From contig BNUQ01000003.1 of the NCBI GenBank assembly GCA_025997475.1, positions 38,752 through 102,751 on the forward strand: a stretch of 64,000 nucleotides of DNA, in the 5' to 3' direction. Under the pieces are notes generated by a model, which searched no databases, was not told the origin of the DNA, and worked only from the letters and a program-made list of their open reading frames with translations. This document shows positions 1 through 7,189 of the stretch, one piece after another. The stretch is from Planctomycetales bacterium (GTDB lineage: Bacteria > Planctomycetota > SZUA-567). Each line of letters starts with the position of its first letter. Positions within the stretch are counted from its first letter, which is position 1. A program made the position numbers and the translations under genes.

Positions 1-2
1 AA

Positions 3-281
3 TTTGTGTTATCGAAACAGTTGTTGCGTAGCGGGACTGCTATCGGCGCGAATCTGGCAGAAGCGAAATGCGGAATCAGTAAAAAAGAATTTCTGGCGAA
101 AGTTTATATTGCGCTAAAAGAATGCGCGGAAACGATTTATTGGCTTGAATTGCTCCGCGAAACGGATTTTTTGACGGAAGGGGAATTCGTTTCTATCGTT
201 AATGATTGCCAAGAATTAAGGCGGATATTAACCGCAACCACTAAAACTACCGCCAAAAACCTTAAGGAACAGCGAGATTAA
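3..281 (+). CDS. Four-helix-bundle protein (S23/IVP family), 5' end outside window
   Basis: The reading frame is open to the left edge, so the gene starts upstream of the window. The visible 92 or so residues contain LSKQLLRSGTAIGANLAEA and a following long amphipathic helix pattern (KEFLAKVYIALKECAETIYWLELL). This is typical of the four-helix-bundle family first seen as 23S rRNA intervening-sequence proteins. Known members are 115-125 aa, so only about 25 residues are missing. The biochemical role of the family is not established. A second, complete member lies at 44435-44794. It ends in a heptamer-rich gap before fliP and is not obviously part of the flagellar operon. Confidence 0.8.
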   Translation, partial: FVLSKQLLRSGTAIGANLAEAKCGISKKEFLAKVYIALKECAETIYWLELLRETDFLTEGEFVSIVNDCQELRRILTATTKTTAKNLKEQRD

Positions 282-378
282 AAGTTCAAGGTTAAAAGTT
301 AGGGGATTGAGAATTAAAAGTAAGGGTTAAAAGTTGAGGTTGCCATTATTTCAACTTTCAACTTTCAACTTTCAACTT
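281..378. repeat. Heptamer hairpin element (AGTTGAA type, short core)
   Basis: A degenerate GGTTAAAAGTTA-type left arm (281-340) faces a clean right arm of four CAACTTT heptamers (351-378). The central bases are GGTTGCCATTATT. The right arm runs directly into the fliP ATG, so there is no Shine-Dalgarno sequence. This is the first of about 40 members in the window; the general architecture is given in the summary. Confidence 0.85.
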
Positions 379-379
379 T

Positions 380-1357
380 ATGCGCCGAATAATCGTCCTA
401 TTTTTGATTGTCGCCGGTATCGGCGCATTAAGCGCCGCCGAGGACGGGACGCCGCAACTCGGCGTGCCGGGACCGGGCGCGATTTCGACCTTGCCGCCGA
501 TTACTTATTCGGCGCTCGATATGTCGTTTTTGCCGACGATTACCGACGGCGGGCTCGGTCCCGCCGACACGCCGCCGAAAGTCGCGTCGGTGTTGCAAAT
601 CGTTTTTTTGCTGACCGTGCTGACGCTGGCGCCGAGCATTTTGTTACTCGGCACCTGTTTTATGCGGATTTTGATTGTCTTCAGTTTCTTCCGCCGCGCG
701 ATTGGCACGCAAACGATGCCGCCCGACCAGATGCTGGTCGGCATCGCGCTCGTGCTGACCGTGTTCATTATGTATCCGACGTGGACGAAAGCGTGGAACG
801 ACGGGCTGAAACCGTATTTGGAGGAAGCCCTCGACCCCGCGACCGGTCAACCGATGACGCAACGCGAAATGTTTTGGCGAATGATTGAGCCGCACCGCGA
901 ATTTATGGCGCAATGTTTGGAAGCCAACAACGGCATCGAGGAACTGCGCTTTTTTATGGGCGTCGCCGGACACCAGCAGGAGGACGAAAATCACAACGTC
1001 TATTGGCTCGGCGAAAACGGGCGGCGCGTCGGGCAATTTGAAGAGTTGACGCTCGCCGATTTCCCGACGATGGTGTTGACGCCGGCGTTTATTTCGGCGG
1101 AATTGAAACGCGCTTTTTGGATGGGATTTTTACTTTATCTGCCGTTTTTGATTATGGATATGGTAATTTCATCGGTATTGATGAGTATGGGAATGATGAT
1201 GTTGCCGCCGATGATGGTCAGTATGCCGCTAAAAATCATTATGTTTATTCTCGTGGACGGTTGGCAATTGTTATTGGAAGGCACGGTAATGAGTTTTCCG
1301 GCGGGCGTGCGGAGTTTTACGCCGGAGTTATTAGGAATGCCGACGGGGAGCGATTAG
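380..1357 (+). CDS. fliP: Flagellar export gate protein FliP
   Basis: FliP forms, with FliQ and FliR, the core export gate of the flagellar type III secretion system in the inner membrane. The protein starts with a cleavable-looking signal (MRRIIVLFLIVAGIGALSAAE). It has the FliP hallmark LGTCFMRILIVFSFFRRAIGTQTMPPDQMLVGIALVLT around residues 92-130. The C-terminal part reads LPFLIMDMVISSVLMSMGMMMLPPMMVSMPLKIIMFILVDGW. At 325 aa it is longer than the usual 245-260. The extra residues are a longer N-terminal exported stretch (about 25-70) and an expanded loop around 155-225 that is rich in charged residues. fliQ and fliR follow on the same strand. The start was chosen as the first ATG of the frame; a heptamer array occupies the ribosome-binding region. 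Confidence 0.97.
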   Translation: MRRIIVLFLIVAGIGALSAAEDGTPQLGVPGPGAISTLPPITYSALDMSFLPTITDGGLGPADTPPKVASVLQIVFLLTVLTLAPSILLLGTCFMRILIVFSFFRRAIGTQTMPPDQMLVGIALVLTVFIMYPTWTKAWNDGLKPYLEEALDPATGQPMTQREMFWRMIEPHREFMAQCLEANNGIEELRFFMGVAGHQQEDENHNVYWLGENGRRVGQFEELTLADFPTMVLTPAFISAELKRAFWMGFLLYLPFLIMDMVISSVLMSMGMMMLPPMMVSMPLKIIMFILVDGWQLLLEGTVMSFPAGVRSFTPELLGMPTGSD

Positions 1358-1362
1358 AAAGA

Positions 1363-1557
1363 GCAATTACGAATTACGAAGAGAGAGTTTGTCGTTGATA
1401 GTTGGTAGTTCTTAGTGGTGGAGTTTGACGGTCAAAGATTCGCTTCGCGCGCGCTTGCGGATTTACCCATAAAAACTCCACCACTACCAACTAAAAACTA
1501 CCGACTACCAACTCGCTCTCCGTAATTCGTAATTCGTAATTTGTAATTCGTAATTAT
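1363..1557. repeat. Nested heptamer hairpin element (AATTACG outside, GGTAGTT inside, long core)
   Basis: Outer arms are GAATTAC/GTAATTC arrays at 1363-1378 and 1522-1557. Inner arms are GTAGTTG-type heptamers at 1395-1417 and CTACCAA heptamers at 1478-1512. The core is GTGGAGTTTGACGGTCAAAG, then ATTCGCTTCGCGCGCGC, then AAAAACTCCACC. The element separates fliP from fliQ and leaves no Shine-Dalgarno for fliQ. Confidence 0.9.
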
Positions 1558-1574
1558 TTCCAATTTGGTGTCTT

Positions 1575-1844
1575 ATGCCCGACGTGCCGATGATTATCGA
1601 TGTAACGCGCGATATGATGTATGTGGCGATTGAATTGTCGATGCCGGTGTTGTTGACCGCGCTCGTGGTCGGCGTCGCCATCAGTTTATTTCAGACGGTT
1701 ACCAGCGTGCAGGAAATGACCCTGACTTTTGTGCCAAAACTTATCGCCGTATTAAGCGTCGTCCTCTTGGCGCTACCGTGGATGATTGATGTTATCAACG
1801 AATATACCCGCGATTTATGGAGTTTGATGGCAAACTACTATTAA
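1575..1844 (+). CDS. fliQ: Flagellar export gate protein FliQ
   Basis: An 89-residue protein with two hydrophobic hairpin helices: LSMPVLLTALVVGVAISLFQ, and PKLIAVLSVVLLALPWMID near the C-terminus. The family motif QTVTSVQEMTLTFVPK lies between them. Length and order match canonical FliQ (about 89 aa). It packs around FliP in the export gate. It lies 217 bp after fliP; that gap is entirely a heptamer hairpin element. The start is ATG 1575; no convincing ribosome-binding site is visible. Confidence 0.96.
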   Translation: MPDVPMIIDVTRDMMYVAIELSMPVLLTALVVGVAISLFQTVTSVQEMTLTFVPKLIAVLSVVLLALPWMIDVINEYTRDLWSLMANYY

Positions 1845-1933
1845 AGTTGAAAGTTAAAAGTTGAAAGTTTAACTGTCTGCGCGATTAACTTTTATCTTTC
1901 AAACTTTTAACTTTCAACTTTTAACTTTTCAAC
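1843..1933. repeat. Heptamer hairpin element (AGTTGAA type)
   Basis: The left arm AAAGTTGAAAGTTAAAAG begins at the fliQ stop codon. A short core CTGTCTGCGCGATT follows, then a right arm of TTTAACTTTCAACTTT units that touches the fliR start codon. The whole fliQ-fliR gap is the element. Confidence 0.9.
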
Positions 1934-1934
1934 T

Positions 1935-2789
1935 ATGGAAACTCCCGAATTCGTAACGCTTGACGGCGCACTGATGAACTACTTTGTGTTCGGGCTGGCG
2001 TTGGTGCGGATGTCCGGCTTGGTGATGGTGGCGCCGTTTTTTTCGCTACAACTGGCGGCGTTGCGGTTTCGGGCGGGAATGGCGATTTTTTTTGCGCTGG
2101 CGATTTTTCCGACGGTGAAAGCGTCGTTCGCCGCGCTGGAATACACGCATCTCGAATCCGCCGATATGGTCGTTTTGACCGTGCAGGAAATTTGCATCGG
2201 GCTGATGATTGGCTTCGTGGCGACGATTGTTTTCGCCGCGGCGAAACTCGCCGGCGATGTCGCCGGTCAACAAATCGGTTTTTCGATGGCGCAAATAATG
2301 GACCCGTCGTCCGGCACCGAAAATTCGCTCGTCGGTTATTTAATGTCGGAAGTCGGCACGCTGGTCTTTTTAATCCTGAATTTGCATTTGTATCTGATTT
2401 GGCTGTTGCGTTACAGTTACGATATCGTCGGCATCGGCGCGCTGAAAAACTGGGCGTTTTTTGACGCCTGTTTCGCCGGCATCGAAATAGAATCGCAAGA
2501 AATGTTTGTGGTCGCGCTAAAATTGGCAATCCCGATTATCACGGTGATGTTAATGATGAGCGTGATGATTGGTTTTATTACCCGCACAATGCCGCAAATG
2601 AATCTAATGGTTCTGGATATGCCGCTCCGCGTGATTGTCGGTTTGATTTCAGTGATGTTGTTGATTCCGGTGTTTTGCGTTTTATACGGCGGCAGTTTCA
2701 CGCCGCTAAACGCCGGCGACAACGACCGCGGTCTCATCCACGATATGTTGGACGTGCTATACAATATGGTCGGCGCGATGGGGGGATAG
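1935..2789 (+). CDS. fliR: Flagellar export gate protein FliR
   Basis: This 284-aa membrane protein fits FliR (about 260 aa): N-terminal FGLALVRMSGLVMVAPFFS, central QEICIGLMIGFVATIVFAAAKLAG followed by GQQIGFSMAQIMDP, and C-terminal MPQMNLMVLDMPLRVIVGL. These are recognisable family segments with at least five hydrophobic helices. FliR completes the FliP5Q4R1 gate. The ATG at 1935 is preceded immediately by a heptamer array (TTTTCAACT), so it lacks a ribosome-binding site. The order fliP-fliQ-fliR-flhB-flhA is conserved in many phyla. Confidence 0.96.
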   Translation: METPEFVTLDGALMNYFVFGLALVRMSGLVMVAPFFSLQLAALRFRAGMAIFFALAIFPTVKASFAALEYTHLESADMVVLTVQEICIGLMIGFVATIVFAAAKLAGDVAGQQIGFSMAQIMDPSSGTENSLVGYLMSEVGTLVFLILNLHLYLIWLLRYSYDIVGIGALKNWAFFDACFAGIEIESQEMFVVALKLAIPIITVMLMMSVMIGFITRTMPQMNLMVLDMPLRVIVGLISVMLLIPVFCVLYGGSFTPLNAGDNDRGLIHDMLDVLYNMVGAMGG

Positions 2790-2791
2790 CG

Positions 2792-2912
2792 CGATTAACA
2801 ATTAACAATTAACAATTAAGAATTAAGAAGCGTGGAATAACTACCTAATGATTGCGCGAAGCAAATTTATCCATCAAGCGCCACAATTGTTAATTGTCAA
2901 TTGTTAATTAAT
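2792..2912. repeat. Heptamer hairpin element (AATTAAC type, long core)
   Basis: The left arm consists of ATTAACA units (2792-2828). The core contains GATTGCGCGAAGCAAATT, and the right arm is AATTGTTAATTGTCAATTG with TTAATT. It lies between fliR and the flhB ribosome-binding site (GAGGGTGG). Confidence 0.88.
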
Positions 2913-2926
2913 TCGAGGGTGGAACG

Positions 2927-4015
2927 ATGTCGGCGGAAAGCGAAGGGCGCACCGAGCAACCGACGGGGCAAAAACTGCAACGCGCCCGCCGCGAGGGACA
3001 AGTGGCGAAAAGCCAAGACCTCTCGGCGGCGACGTTGTCGCTTGTCGGCACGCTGACGATTTGGCTGTTGGGCGGCTGGTGCGTCGAAAATTTTGCCGCG
3101 TGTTTGTATCGCTTTATTTTTGAGGAATTGTCGGCGGAGGCGTTGCCGCACGACAAAGAAGTTATCCCGTATCTGCTGATGGCGTTGCAGTACACGTTTT
3201 TTATTTTAGTGCCGATTTTAGCGTTGATGGTTGTCGCGGCGTTGGCGATTGATATTTATCAGGTCGGCTTAAAGGTTTCGTTCGACCCGTTGAAATTGAA
3301 GTTCAGCAAACTCAATCCGGTCAGCGGGATGAAGAATTTGTTTTCCAAGCAAAAAGTCGTGATGTTGGGGCAGAATTTATTGAAATTGGTTTTTGCCGCC
3401 GCCGTAACGTTGCCGGTGTTGTGGGCGGCGTATATGGAATCCGCGTCGCTCGCGTTTTTAGTGCCGAGCGCTTCGGCGAGTTACTGCGCGGACAGCGCCA
3501 TCACCGTCGCGTTGCGCGTGTCTTGCGCGTTGTTGGTGCTCAGTTTGTTCGACTGGTGGTATCAGCGCTACAAATTCAACGAACAGATGAAGATGACGAA
3601 AGAAGAAGTCAAGGACGAGGCGCGCAGTCAGGAAGGCGACCCGCAAGTCAAGCAAAAGCGGCGGCAAAAACAAATGGAAATGGCGCGCAACCGGATGATG
3701 AAAGAAATTCCCGACGCCGACGTGGTGGTGCGTAACCCGACGCACTACGCGGTGGCGCTGAAATACTCGCCGGAAATGGCGGCGCCGGCGGTGGTGGCGA
3801 AAGGCAAAAACAAAATCGCCGAGAAAATTTTGGAATTGGCGAAAGAGGCGCGCGTGCCGATGTGGCAAGACCCGTGGCTGGCGCGCGAACTCTACAAACT
3901 CGAAATCGGCGAAGCGATTCCGCCGGAACTGTTCCAAGCGGTGGTCAACATTTTGTCGCACGTGATGAAAAAAGAAAAAATGGCGGAATTTATGAAAAAC
4001 AAAAATGCGGCGTGA
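2927..4015 (+). CDS. flhB: Flagellar export switch protein FlhB
   Basis: FlhB is the substrate-specificity switch of the flagellar export apparatus. The N-terminus AESEGRTEQPTGQKLQRARREGQ is the conserved cytoplasmic start. Four membrane helices span roughly residues 30-220. The cytoplasmic domain carries the autocleavage motif NPTH with Asn at residue 270 (VVVRNPTHYAVALKY). After it comes the usual AKGKNKIAEKI ... REARVP-like region. Length 362 aa is normal. Unlike its neighbours it has a good ribosome-binding site (GAGGGTGG, 2912-2919). FliK, its length-sensing partner, is encoded 30 kb away at 34413-36755. Confidence 0.97.
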   Translation: MSAESEGRTEQPTGQKLQRARREGQVAKSQDLSAATLSLVGTLTIWLLGGWCVENFAACLYRFIFEELSAEALPHDKEVIPYLLMALQYTFFILVPILALMVVAALAIDIYQVGLKVSFDPLKLKFSKLNPVSGMKNLFSKQKVVMLGQNLLKLVFAAAVTLPVLWAAYMESASLAFLVPSASASYCADSAITVALRVSCALLVLSLFDWWYQRYKFNEQMKMTKEEVKDEARSQEGDPQVKQKRRQKQMEMARNRMMKEIPDADVVVRNPTHYAVALKYSPEMAAPAVVAKGKNKIAEKILELAKEARVPMWQDPWLARELYKLEIGEAIPPELFQAVVNILSHVMKKEKMAEFMKNKNAA

Positions 4016-4021
4016 GGCGGC

Positions 4022-4173
4022 GAAATTAACAATTAACCATTAAGAATTAACAATTTCGACGTAGTTGTCAAATTGCGCGAAGCGATTTTTAATCATCAAA
4101 CTCCACAATTGTTAATTGTTAATTTTTAATTGTTAATTGAATTGGTTAATTTTTAATTGTGAATTGTGAATTG
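4022..4173. repeat. Heptamer hairpin element (AATTAAC type, long core)
   Basis: The left arm AATTAACAATTAACC starts at 4024. The core reads GCGCGAAGCGATTTTTAATC then ATCAAACTCCACAATTG, and a long right arm of AATTGTT units extends to the flhA start. The core is almost identical to the copy at 6343-6612, which makes it the intact reference for the insertion found there. Confidence 0.9.
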
Positions 4174-4177
4174 AATT

Positions 4178-6340
4178 ATGGCGGCAACGACAGCGGCGGT
4201 TTCTTCGCCGAAAGACAAATTATTAGCCCTGCTGGGGAAAGTCGCGAACGCGCAACACGCGCTGATTCCGGTGTTTATCGTCTTCACCCTCGCCACCATC
4301 ATTTATCCGCTCCCCGGCTGGATGATGGACTTTTTATTGGGGCTCAACATCACGCTGTCGCTGATGCTCCTGCTCTCGTGCATCTACGTTACGCGCCCCA
4401 CCGAAATGGGTTGTTTCCCGTCGATTTTGTTGATTCTGACGATGTTCCGCCTGTCGCTCAACATCTCGACGACGCGGTTGATTTTGACCCGCGCCCCGAC
4501 GCTCGGCGACCACGCGGCGGGCGATATCGTCTATTCTTTCGGCGCGTTCGTCACCGGCGCGGGCGGCGAGCAATACGGGCTGATTGTCGGACTCGTCATC
4601 TTCACCATCATCGTCGTCATTCAAGTAATGGTCATCACCAAAGGCGCGACGCGCATCGCCGAAGTCGCGGCGCGGTTCACTTTGGACGCGATGCCGGGGC
4701 GGCAAATGGCGATTGACGCCGACCTGCAAGCCGGCACCATCACCGACAAAGAAGCGCAAGCCCGCCGCGACGACATTCGCAAACTCGCCGACTTTTACGG
4801 CGCGATGGACGGCGCGGCAAAATTCGTGCAGGGCGACACGATGGCGGGCATCGTCATCACGCTCGTCAATATCGGCGCGGGCTTCGTCATCGGCATCACG
4901 CTCGGCGGGATGGAACTCGCGGACGCCGCCCAGACGTTCACCAAACTGACGATTGGCGACGGTTTGGTCGGGCAGTTGCCGGCGCTGATGATTAGCGTCG
5001 GCTCCGGTTTGTTAGTGTCGCGCGGCAACGAGGAGGGCAATTTCGGCGGCGAGATTTTCAAACAATACGTCAACAACCGCAAAGCTCTCGGCTTAGCGAC
5101 GGTGATGGTGTCGCTCACCGGACTTTCCGGCGCGCTCGGCATCACGCCGTTTCCGGCGGTGCCGCTGATGTTAATCGCGGCGGTGTGCGGGGCGTGGTGG
5201 TGGCGGCTCGGCTTCGCCGGCGACCTCGACCGGCAACAAGCCGAGGCGGAGGCGGCGAAAGAAAAAGAAGCCGAAAAACCGAAGGAAGAAAAAGTCGAGG
5301 ACTTCCTTAAAATCGACCCGATGGCGCTGACGATTGGCTACGGCTTGGTGTCGTTGGTTGACGCGAAACAAGCCGAAAACGGCGGCGGCAATCTCTTGCA
5401 ACGGATTTCGATGATTCGGCAACAGATGGCGACGGAACTCGGCATCATCGTGCCGCCGATTCGGATTCGCGATAACGCGCATTTGAAGCATAATGAATAC
5501 GCGATTGAAATTCAGGGCAACGAAGTCGCGCGCGGCTTGCTTGAGCCCGACCGGCTACTGGCGGTGGACGCCGGACAGGTTACGCAACCGATTGACGGCA
5601 TCGAAGGCACCGAGCCGGCGTTCGGGATGCCGGCGGTGTGGATTACCGACAGCCAGCGCGAAAAAGCCGAACAGCGCGGCTACGCGGTGGTCGATGCCGA
5701 CTCCGTCGTCGCGACGCATTTGACGGAAGTTATCCGCACCCGTTCGGCGGAATTGCTGAACAACGAAGAAGTCAACCGCTTGCTCGAAAACGTCAAAGAA
5801 AGTTTGCCGAATTTGGTCGCGGCGGTGATTCCGAATCCGGTAAGTCCGTTTGATTTGCAAAAGGTCTTGCAGAATTTGTTGCGCGAGCGGGTGTCGGTGC
5901 GCAATCTGCCGGCGATTTTGGAAGTGCTGGCGGAAGTCGCGCCGCGCGCCAAGGATTTTGAGATTTTGACGGCGCACTGCCGCAACAAATTGGCGCGGCA
6001 AATTTGCGCCGAATATCAGGAAAACGGCACGTTATACGTGGTAACGCTCGACCCGGCGTTGGAAGAGGCGATTGCGCGGCGCATCGAGCGGACGGATTCC
6101 GGTTCGTATTTGACGTTGCGCCCCGAAGACCAGCGCAAAATCTGCGACGGCATCGCCGAGCAGGTGCAAAAGCAAATGCAGGGCGGACACACGGCGTTGT
6201 TGCTCACCGGACCGCAAGTGCGGCTACAAGTGAAACGGCTGACGGAAACGCCGCTACCGGCGCTGGCGGTGATTGCGTATAACGAAGTCCTGCCGGAAAT
6301 CAAAGTCGAAAGCGTCGGGATGGTGAAGGTGGAACTGTGA
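4178..6340 (+). CDS. flhA: Flagellar export gate/ring protein FlhA
   Basis: FlhA forms the nonameric ring that receives chaperone-substrate complexes and uses the proton motive force. The N-terminal half carries about eight membrane helices. The FHIPEP-family signature region is visible as GCFPSILLILTMFRLSLNISTTR and as TLDAMPGRQMAIDADLQAG with the following DIRKLADFYGAMDGAAKFVQGD. The C-terminal cytosolic domain includes NLVAAVIPNPVSPFDLQKVLQNLLRE and RKICDGIAEQVQKQMQGG. The linker at residues 350-375 is rich in Glu/Lys (AEAAKEKEAEKPKEEKVED). At 720 aa it is slightly longer than E. coli FlhA. The start codon is abutted by a heptamer array. The sequence shows no defect. Confidence 0.98.
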   Translation: MAATTAAVSSPKDKLLALLGKVANAQHALIPVFIVFTLATIIYPLPGWMMDFLLGLNITLSLMLLLSCIYVTRPTEMGCFPSILLILTMFRLSLNISTTRLILTRAPTLGDHAAGDIVYSFGAFVTGAGGEQYGLIVGLVIFTIIVVIQVMVITKGATRIAEVAARFTLDAMPGRQMAIDADLQAGTITDKEAQARRDDIRKLADFYGAMDGAAKFVQGDTMAGIVITLVNIGAGFVIGITLGGMELADAAQTFTKLTIGDGLVGQLPALMISVGSGLLVSRGNEEGNFGGEIFKQYVNNRKALGLATVMVSLTGLSGALGITPFPAVPLMLIAAVCGAWWWRLGFAGDLDRQQAEAEAAKEKEAEKPKEEKVEDFLKIDPMALTIGYGLVSLVDAKQAENGGGNLLQRISMIRQQMATELGIIVPPIRIRDNAHLKHNEYAIEIQGNEVARGLLEPDRLLAVDAGQVTQPIDGIEGTEPAFGMPAVWITDSQREKAEQRGYAVVDADSVVATHLTEVIRTRSAELLNNEEVNRLLENVKESLPNLVAAVIPNPVSPFDLQKVLQNLLRERVSVRNLPAILEVLAEVAPRAKDFEILTAHCRNKLARQICAEYQENGTLYVVTLDPALEEAIARRIERTDSGSYLTLRPEDQRKICDGIAEQVQKQMQGGHTALLLTGPQVRLQVKRLTETPLPALAVIAYNEVLPEIKVESVGMVKVEL

Positions 6341-6342
6341 GG

Positions 6343-6612
6343 CAATTAACAATTAACAATTAACAATTCACAATTGACAATTGAAGAATAATTATCAAAT
6401 GGCGCGAAGCGATTTTTAATAGACCTGTTCGATAACCGAGAGCGAGCAGATTTTCGGGCATAATTTTTCGTTCCGCAAGGAAAAATGACGAAGCAATACC
6501 GAGAGTATTGCGAGGAATTTTGACGCGGCGGAACGGAAAATTAGCCGAAAAGATGCCGCGAATTGGTTGTCGAACAGGTCTAATCATCAAACTCCACAAT
6601 TGTTAATTGTTC
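6343..6612. repeat. Heptamer hairpin element interrupted by a 163-bp palindromic element
   Basis: The arms are AATTAACAATTAACAATTC (6343-6385) and CACAATTGTTAATTG (6594-6610). The long core GCGCGAAGCGATTTTTAAT is broken at 6420 and resumes at 6580 as AATCATCAAACTCC. It therefore matches the uninterrupted core at 4076-4107 except for the inserted DNA. This region fills the flhA-antitoxin gap; nothing else is seen in it. Confidence 0.9.
6420..6582. mobile_element. 163-bp MITE-like palindromic element, copy 1
   Basis: Terminal inverted repeats TAGACCTGTTCGAYAACC are present at both ends. The centre has a smaller palindrome, GCAATACCGAGAGTATTGC. If the ends are taken at AGACCTG/CAGGTCT, it is flanked by AAT on both sides, and the empty site at 4089-4107 has a single AAT. 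This indicates a 3-bp target duplication. A second copy in opposite orientation lies at 36940-37102, about 90% identical by eye. Both copies keep one reading frame open through their length (residues like RPVRQPIRG ... TLGIASSFFLA ... LGYRTGL). There is no room for a transposase, so it would need one in trans. Confidence 0.8.
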
Positions 6613-6642
6613 TCCTCAACCGTTTGAGCAGAAAGGGCAAAA

Positions 6643-6882
6643 ATGACGGCGACAATGACGGTGGCGGCAAATGAAATGGACGCCGCTTTTATGGCGAAGG
6701 CGCGCGACGCTTACCGCGACGGGCGCGTGGTGTTGGTGCCGGAGCCGGACTATCAAAAGTTGATGAAAGCGTGGCGCAACGCCGAATATCTGATGAAATT
6801 AGACCGCGCGCGCGCGCAGATTGACGCCGGACAAGTCGTGGCGGTGTCGATGGAAGAGTTGGAAAGGATGGCAAATGGCTGA
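6643..6882 (+). CDS. Antitoxin of a YefM/YoeB-like module
   Basis: This 79-aa protein ends with the YefM/Phd-like C-terminal pattern. VVLVPEPDYQKLMKAWRNAEYL followed by GQVVAVSMEEL corresponds to VVLMSxxDYxxLxETxYL in the family. The N-terminal DNA-binding part is short and divergent. Its stop codon overlaps the start of the downstream toxin by 8 bp, the normal arrangement for translationally coupled antitoxin-toxin pairs. It presumably binds the toxin and represses the pair. Family assignment rests mainly on the C-terminal half and on the neighbour. The gene sits between flhA and flhF, outside any flagellar role. Confidence 0.65.
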   Translation: MTATMTVAANEMDAAFMAKARDAYRDGRVVLVPEPDYQKLMKAWRNAEYLMKLDRARAQIDAGQVVAVSMEELERMANG

Positions 6883-7144
6883 TACTATTTTTGCGGCGGA
6901 CGCCTTTGCCGAGTATGTCGAGTGGCAAACCAACGACAAAAAATTATGCCATAAAATTAACACGCTGCTTAAAGATATTCAGCGTAACGGCTATCTGTCC
7001 GGTCTCGGCAAGCCGGAAGCGCTTAAAGGCAGAAACGCCTACAGCCGCCGTATCGACGACTATCACCGTTTGGTTTACGAAGATGTCGGCAAAGGTAACG
7101 TGCGGATTTTGTCTTGTAAAGGTCATTACGAAAATTGGGATTAG
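6875..7144 (+). CDS. YoeB/Txe-family mRNA interferase toxin
   Basis: The 89-aa product shows the YoeB fold signature: WQTNDKKLCHKINTLLKDIQRN, then GKPEALKGRNAYSRRIDDYHRLVYEDV and RILSCKGHY. Glu in PEAL, the Arg pair in YSRRI and the terminal His-Tyr correspond to catalytic positions of ribosome-dependent RNases of the RelE superfamily. Unlike E. coli YoeB, which ends at HY, it continues with ENWD. I take ATG 6875, which overlaps the antitoxin stop (ATGGCTGA). The longer frame from 6821 lies wholly inside the antitoxin gene. Toxicity and mRNA cleavage are inferred from the family. Confidence 0.8.
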   Translation: MADTIFAADAFAEYVEWQTNDKKLCHKINTLLKDIQRNGYLSGLGKPEALKGRNAYSRRIDDYHRLVYEDVGKGNVRILSCKGHYENWD

Positions 7145-7189
7145 ACCGTCATTTTTAACTTTTAATTCTTAATTTTTAACCGGTCGCCA

